A program made the position numbers and the translations under genes. Positions 27,738 through 32,294 of a stretch of DNA of 32,294 nt are shown in pieces (the first letter of the stretch is position 1; every line of letters begins with the position of its first letter). This DNA comes from a virus, in the IMG/VR virus record IMGVR_UViG_3300028025_003846, positions 1 through 32,294 of that record. One strand, written 5' to 3'. The notes under the pieces were generated by a model, which saw only the letters and a list, made by a program, of their open reading frames with translations, was not told the DNA's origin and ran no database searches.

Positions 27738-29756
27738 ATGCCTGTATCAACTAAGATTCTTCACCGTAGAGATACGGCTGCTAACTGGACCTCTACTAAC
27801 CCGACGCTAGCCGCTGGTGAACTAGGCTTCGAGACCGATACGCTCAAGTTCAAGATTGGTAATGGGTCGACTGCTTGGACATCTCTTACTTATTCACAAG
27901 ACGCTTCTCTTCTTAGTGGTGCTGCCAGCCTTACGACTCTTAGTACCACTGGAAATGTTACTGTTGGCGGAAACCTGACTGTAAATGGTACAACTACCTC
28001 AATCAACTCCTCTACCGTTCAAGTAGACGACAAAAATATTGAACTTGGCTCGGTAATAGCAATCACTGGACTGAGTGCCTCAGGTGAGGCGGGAACTAAT
28101 AATATTTCCGTCGCTAGTACAACAGGTCTTATTGTTGGTCAGTCTGTAACAAGAACTGGTGGAACTCTTACTCTAGTAAACTCCGTAATCACTGCTATCA
28201 ACAGTTCGACTGATTTTACAGTTAGCAATAACGCGGGTGGCTCAGGTCCAGGTACTCTTACCCTGAACATCGGTGCACCTGACAACACCACCGCAGACGG
28301 TGCTGGTATTACCGTAAAAGGTTCTACCGACAAGACTTGGTCTTGGGTAAACTCCACCAGCGCTTGGACATCTTCTGAAGACATAAACCTTGCTTCTGGA
28401 AAAGTCTATGAAATCAACGGCACAACCGTTCTTTCTGGCACACAAGTTCTTGGTTTTGCTGTCGCTACTTCAAACACAGTGTCCACAATTGTTGCCCGTG
28501 ACGCATCTGGAAACTTTGCTGCTGGAACAATCACCGCATCTCTAACTGGTACCGCATCTCTTGCCACCAACATTTCTGCTGGAACTGCTGGACAACTTCT
28601 TTACCAATCTGGTGCTAACGCAACAGCAAAACTAGCCGTAACCGCAACTAACAACCAAGTCCTTTCCTACAACACCGCAACCGCTGCTCCTCAGTGGACA
28701 GCAATTACTGGTACTGGCAATGTTGTTTACAGCACAAGCCCTGTACTTACTACTCCAAACATTGGTACTCCGTCTTTCGCTAACCTTACAAGTGCCACTG
28801 GTCTCCCAGTATCAACAGGTATTTCTGGGCTAGGAACTGGAGTAGCGTCTGCTCTTGCTGTAAACACTGGCTCTGCTGGAGCGTTTGTTGTATTTGGTGG
28901 GGCACTTGGTACTCCATCTTCAGCCAACCTATCAAGCGCAACTGGTCTCCCAGTAAGCACTGGTATCTCTGGTCTTGGTACAAATGTTGCTACTTTCCTA
29001 GCAACTCCAACAAGTGCCAACTTCCTAACAACCGTAACTGGTGCTACTGGTAACGGTGGTGGAGTTGTATTTGCTAACAACGCGACTCTTGTTGCTCCAA
29101 CTCTTGGTGTTGCTTCAGCAACTAGCCTCAACAAAGTAACAGTAACCGCACCAGCAACCGCAGCAACTCTTACCCTTGCCGATGGCTCAACTCTTGCTAC
29201 AAGCGGTGCTTTTAGCGTTACTCTTACTGGAACAGCCACCACAAATGTGACTCTTCCAACCTCTGGAACACTTGCTACTCAGGCTTATGTCGGTTCGGCT
29301 ACAGTTGCTCAGGCTAACAACCTAACTGGAACTACACCAAACCTCATTCCTTACCAGTCAGCATCGAACACAACCACTTTCCTAGCAGCACCTGCTGGAA
29401 ACAACTATGTTCTATCGGCTAACACAACTGGTGCTCCTTACTGGGCAGCAGCCACCGCAACTGGTGTTACAAGCGTTTCTGCTGGAACAGGTATGTCGTT
29501 TACCACGATTACCTCCACTGGTTCAGTTTCGATTGACACCAGCGTAGTTCCTCGCTTCAACGCAACTGGAACATTTACTTCAACTCAGACTTTCCAAAAC
29601 GCATCAAATGCCTCTGCTGGTCTGATTGTAAAGAACCACGCTACTCAGCAAGCAAATGTGTTTGAAATTCAGTATGGTGGCAACACCACGCCGATGGTCT
29701 CTGTCAGCAACACTGGAACACTATTTGCGGTTACAATTGATGGTGGAAGCGCCTAA
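27738..29756 (+). CDS. Long tail fibre with Mtd-N-like attachment domain
   Basis: 672 residues from ATG at 27738 (AAGGA before it). Residues 1-60 (ILHRRDTAANWTSTNPTLAAGELGFETDTLKFKIGNGSTAWTSL) match the N-terminal domain of major tropism determinant and phage hyaluronidase-like fibres that binds the virion. A Thr/Ser/Ala/Gly-rich beta-fibre body follows. Repeated segments GTPSxANLxSATGLPVSTGISGLGT (about residues 338 and 390) are a unit common in metagenomic phage fibres. No enzyme motif is seen. The same N-terminal domain is encoded again at 30013, so two fibres may share one attachment point or result from duplication. Confidence 0.82.
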   Translation: MPVSTKILHRRDTAANWTSTNPTLAAGELGFETDTLKFKIGNGSTAWTSLTYSQDASLLSGAASLTTLSTTGNVTVGGNLTVNGTTTSINSSTVQVDDKNIELGSVIAITGLSASGEAGTNNISVASTTGLIVGQSVTRTGGTLTLVNSVITAINSSTDFTVSNNAGGSGPGTLTLNIGAPDNTTADGAGITVKGSTDKTWSWVNSTSAWTSSEDINLASGKVYEINGTTVLSGTQVLGFAVATSNTVSTIVARDASGNFAAGTITASLTGTASLATNISAGTAGQLLYQSGANATAKLAVTATNNQVLSYNTATAAPQWTAITGTGNVVYSTSPVLTTPNIGTPSFANLTSATGLPVSTGISGLGTGVASALAVNTGSAGAFVVFGGALGTPSSANLSSATGLPVSTGISGLGTNVATFLATPTSANFLTTVTGATGNGGGVVFANNATLVAPTLGVASATSLNKVTVTAPATAATLTLADGSTLATSGAFSVTLTGTATTNVTLPTSGTLATQAYVGSATVAQANNLTGTTPNLIPYQSASNTTTFLAAPAGNNYVLSANTTGAPYWAAATATGVTSVSAGTGMSFTTITSTGSVSIDTSVVPRFNATGTFTSTQTFQNASNASAGLIVKNHATQQANVFEIQYGGNTTPMVSVSNTGTLFAVTIDGGSA

Positions 29757-29775
29757 TAACTCCTGAGGATATAAA

Positions 29776-30009
29776 ATGACAGTTGACTTTGCATCTTTAC
29801 TACCAATTGAAGAGCGTCGAGAAGTGCTAACTAAGCGTATCCAGCAACTTGCCGCTGAGGGATACCAGCACCACATCAATCGCCTTGCTGCCCAACGCAA
29901 TAACAAACCAGAACTTGTCAATGAAGCAGACATCGCTATGCGTGAGTTGGCTACTGTAATTGAAACTTATCAGCAAGAATTGAACAACCTACCGCCAGCA
30001 AAGGGGTAG
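29776..30009 (+). CDS. Small helical protein between fibre genes
   Basis: 77 residues, with GAGGATATAAA before the ATG. The sequence is helical with coiled-coil character (IEERREVLTKRIQQLAAEGYQHHINRLAAQ and VIETYQQELNNL). It is placed exactly between two related fibre genes, so a fibre assembly chaperone or linker is a reasonable guess. It is conserved as a short uncharacterised protein beside fibres in other phages. Confidence 0.65.
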   Translation: MTVDFASLLPIEERREVLTKRIQQLAAEGYQHHINRLAAQRNNKPELVNEADIAMRELATVIETYQQELNNLPPAKG

Positions 30010-30012
30010 TAA

Positions 30013-31515
30013 ATGCCTGTATCTACTAAACTTCAAGTCCGTAGAGACACCGCAGCAAACTGGACTTCCACTAACCCAACTCTGGCTGCTGGTGAGATTG
30101 GTTTTGAAACTGACACCCTAAAGTTTAAAGTTGGTAATGCGTCTACCGCATGGACTTCTCTAAAGTACTCGCAAGATGCGTCACTTCTAAATGGAAATGC
30201 CAGCATCACTACTCTCACAACCACAGGCGACATAAACACTGCTGGAAAACTAAATGTCACCGCATCTGCTGGCGATGAGGGTGGAGAAATCTTCCTAGCC
30301 AAACCAGTAACTAATACAAGCATCAACACTGGCGTAACTATTGATGTCTACCAAGATAGACTTCGTTTCTTTGAGCAAGGAGGAAGTGCTAGAGGCTACT
30401 ACATCGACATTACTGGCGGTGGAGCAGGTGCGACCACCAACCTAGTTGGAGGTGGCTCTGCTTTTAACGGTGGAACAATCACCAATGCTTTGGTTGTGTC
30501 AAACACTAGCGGTGTAAACACAAGCGGTACATACACATCTACCATCGCTACTGGCACCGCACCGTTCACCGTATCTTCAACGACACAGGTTGCTAACTTA
30601 AATGTCGCTACTTCTGGTTCTGTAAACGCTACGGTCACAGGAACTAACTCCGCCAACCTTGTCTACGGAAGCATGGCTGACAATGACCAGTTCAGAATTC
30701 TTATTGGTGGAACTGCCACAAATGCTGGTTATGTAGAAATTGCAACCGCAGACGATGGCACTGAGCCAATCTATGTAAGACAGTACACTGGTGTATTTAC
30801 AACGCTGGCCAGAACCGCAACATTGCTCGATGGTTCTGGAAACACTACTTTTCCAGGAACAGTTTCTGGTACCAGACTTATTTCAAATGTGGCTACGGGT
30901 ACAGCCCCTTTCACAGTTTCATCTACAACTCAAGTGGCAAACCTGAACGCAGCGACTACTAGCATTTCAGTAAACCTAGGTGCTGGCGCTGCTGGCTCAG
31001 TGCCATACCAGTCCGCAGCAAACACCACTGCTTTCTTAGCAGCCCCAGCAACAAACAACTCGGTACTTACTTACAACACAAACACCAACGCACCAGAGTG
31101 GGATTCGCCACAACTGACAATGGCTGTTTTGATGGGATACACAAGCACTGTAACTGCTGCTGGAGTGACATCTCTCACTAACGCAAGCACTTATTATCAG
31201 CAGTTCACTGGTACTACCACCCAAACAGTGATACTTCCTAACACCGCAACTCTGGTACAAGGTTGGACTTTCCACATTGTCAACAACAGCACAGCCAATG
31301 TGACCACAAACACATTTAGCAATACTGCTACCGTTATTACTATTCCAGCAGGTACAACGGCAATGGTGACTTGCGTTGATATTGTCGCCAACACCGCAGC
31401 CGCTTGGGAAGTCGGTCTAACAGACTTCAGCAGTTATTTTGGTTCTGGCTCAGTGGTTCTCTCGCCATCTGATACCTCAGGCGCACTAAAATATTTAACA
31501 GAGAATTATAGATAA
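30013..31515 (+). CDS. Second long tail fibre with the same attachment domain
   Basis: 500 residues. Residues 1-60 (LQVRRDTAANWTSTNPTLAAGEIGFETDTLKFKVGNASTAWTSLKYSQDASLL) nearly repeat the N-terminus of the fibre at 27738. The body differs. It has GEIFLAKPVTNTSINTGVTIDVYQDRLRFFEQGG, typical of fibre receptor domains, and contains a duplicated TGTAPFTVSSTTQVANLN unit (at about 178 and 297). The end (YYQQFTGTTTQTVILPNT ... TAAWEVGLTDFSSYF) is a beta-rich tip domain. It probably forms an alternative or second fibre with different receptor contacts. Confidence 0.8.
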   Translation: MPVSTKLQVRRDTAANWTSTNPTLAAGEIGFETDTLKFKVGNASTAWTSLKYSQDASLLNGNASITTLTTTGDINTAGKLNVTASAGDEGGEIFLAKPVTNTSINTGVTIDVYQDRLRFFEQGGSARGYYIDITGGGAGATTNLVGGGSAFNGGTITNALVVSNTSGVNTSGTYTSTIATGTAPFTVSSTTQVANLNVATSGSVNATVTGTNSANLVYGSMADNDQFRILIGGTATNAGYVEIATADDGTEPIYVRQYTGVFTTLARTATLLDGSGNTTFPGTVSGTRLISNVATGTAPFTVSSTTQVANLNAATTSISVNLGAGAAGSVPYQSAANTTAFLAAPATNNSVLTYNTNTNAPEWDSPQLTMAVLMGYTSTVTAAGVTSLTNASTYYQQFTGTTTQTVILPNTATLVQGWTFHIVNNSTANVTTNTFSNTATVITIPAGTTAMVTCVDIVANTAAAWEVGLTDFSSYFGSGSVVLSPSDTSGALKYLTENYR

Positions 31516-31525
31516 GGAATAAACA

Positions 31526-31921
31526 ATGGCAGTCTCACCGCAATTTGCTTCTACACCGATTGTGAGCGGAATCACAACTGGAACAACGGCTAGCACTACT
31601 CCGTTTGGAACTCCGTCAGCACCAGCAACCGTATATACCGCACCATCCACTGGTGCTCGTATTGACGAGGTCACTATTCAAGGTCTAGGAACTACTTCTG
31701 CAAACCAAGTAATTCTTTATGTCCACAACGGAAGTACTTACTGGCCAATCAAAACACAGATGACCGTAGCCACTACCGCATCTGCCACAGTTCAAGCCGC
31801 TCAGTACACACTTACTTTCAACAACTTGGTACTAACTAACGCATCGTTCTCTTTGAGAGTGGCATTGTTCGGTGCTGACACAAGCGGTTATATGGTTACC
31901 GCATACGGCGGTTCATTCTAA
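31526..31921 (+). CDS. Virion-associated protein, fibre tip or tail
   Basis: 131 residues with GATAAGGAATAAACA before the ATG. The sequence is Thr/Ser/Ala-rich and beta-structured, with VTIQGLGTTSANQVILYVHNGSTYWPIKTQM and a final LRVALFGADTSGYMVTAYGGSF. Small proteins of this kind occur after fibre genes in phages of aquatic actinobacteria and others, and are classed as structural. No known enzyme signature is seen. Confidence 0.68.
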   Translation: MAVSPQFASTPIVSGITTGTTASTTPFGTPSAPATVYTAPSTGARIDEVTIQGLGTTSANQVILYVHNGSTYWPIKTQMTVATTASATVQAAQYTLTFNNLVLTNASFSLRVALFGADTSGYMVTAYGGSF

Positions 31922-31922
31922 T

Positions 31923-32294
31923 ATGAACAAGGGCACACTGAAAGGTACAGGTGGCTCGCTGACGGACATCAAACTTCAGCGTGTTATTTTGTCAACTGGT
32001 TTTGTAGACATTCCATCAAATGTCAGCATTGTTTTTGCTGTACTTGTCGGTGGCGGTGGGTCAGGCGGTAGCGCTTCTACTGGCACTGGTGGTGGCGGCG
32101 CTGGGGCAGTAGTCTCTGGCTGGGTTCCAGCATCCAACTTCGCAACTATTGGAGCGGGTGGCACAGCGTCAACTGCTGCCATTGGTGCCACTGGTGGAAT
32201 CACTTACTACGGAGGTCTTTTTGCCGTAGGTGGTGGTGGAGGTGGGACTTCAACCGCTGGAGTAGGCACTTCTTACGGCGGCGGTGGCGGTGGC
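31923..32294 (+). CDS. Glycine-rich tail fibre protein, N-terminal part (cut by window edge)
   Basis: ATG at 31923, one base after the previous stop; open to the right edge (124 codons). It starts MNKGTLKGTGGSLTDIKLQ, then IVFAVLVGGGGSGGS and long runs of Gly, Ser, Thr and Ala. Glycine-rich domains with VLVGGGGxGG motifs are found in tail tips and fibres that bind host receptors. The rest of the gene is outside the window. Confidence 0.78.
   Translation, partial: MNKGTLKGTGGSLTDIKLQRVILSTGFVDIPSNVSIVFAVLVGGGGSGGSASTGTGGGGAGAVVSGWVPASNFATIGAGGTASTAAIGATGGITYYGGLFAVGGGGGGTSTAGVGTSYGGGGGG

Noticed and set aside
28727-29242. Minus-strand frame of 171 codons inside the fibre gene
   Set aside because: It is an antisense shadow of the Thr/Ala/Gly repeats, rich in Val and Pro, without a start signal; the same applies to frames at 6166-6714 and 31976-32203.

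Overview
The window reads as part of the genome of a tailed bacteriophage that infects an actinobacterium. Phage origin is shown by a lysis cassette (M23 endolysin with several holin-like proteins), a run of tail-fibre genes, gene packing with 1-20 bp overlaps, and a tRNA/tmRNA cluster. The actinobacterial host is suggested by a WhiB-family Fe-S regulator, DUF3039- and DUF7455-type small proteins, a tmRNA tag ending in FALAA, and apparently leaderless promoters. The sequence is of moderate GC, and four of the five clear tRNAs read A-ending codons. A low-to-moderate GC aquatic actinobacterial host is a guess, not something the sequence proves.

Layout. (1) 1-2831, minus strand: DNA-modification and accessory genes, with two Mom-like acyltransferase-type proteins, a glycosyltransferase and small zinc-binding proteins. 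(2) 2832-3241: a non-coding control region with a repeated palindrome, GATANTATC. (3) 3242-10352, plus strand: a degenerate HNH-like protein, a 1039-residue exported coiled-coil/PA14-like protein, a staphylococcal-type nuclease, two holin-like proteins, a ParB-like/cysteine-motif protein and the endolysin, closed by terminators for both strands. (4) 10546-18654, minus strand: a metallopeptidase, a DUF4406-dNMP kinase fusion, GroES, ThyX, a DNA methyltransferase, a second glycosyltransferase, three tRNAs and many small proteins. (5) 18688-19849, minus strand: tRNA-Gly, a long structured non-coding stretch, tRNA-Asn and a complete tmRNA. (6) 19888-25375: a helix-turn-helix gene on plus; on minus a holin-like protein, WhiB, an FmdB-type zinc ribbon, NrdH and a vitamin B12 module (DUF4430 protein, PduO-type cobalamin adenosyltransferase, adenosylcobalamin-dependent ribonucleotide reductase). 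(7) 25402-32294, plus strand: tail-fibre and virion proteins, including a collagen-like fibre and two long fibres sharing one N-terminal domain, running off the right edge.

How it fits together. The class II reductase, NrdH, dNMP kinase and ThyX together supply deoxynucleotides, and the adenosyltransferase would make the reductase cofactor in place. Mom-like proteins, glycosyltransferases and the methyltransferase point to modified phage DNA. tRNAs and tmRNA support translation. The strongest candidates for an undescribed system are the B12 capture-activation-use operon, the phage tmRNA with its adjoining structured RNA region, and the paired Mom-like genes.
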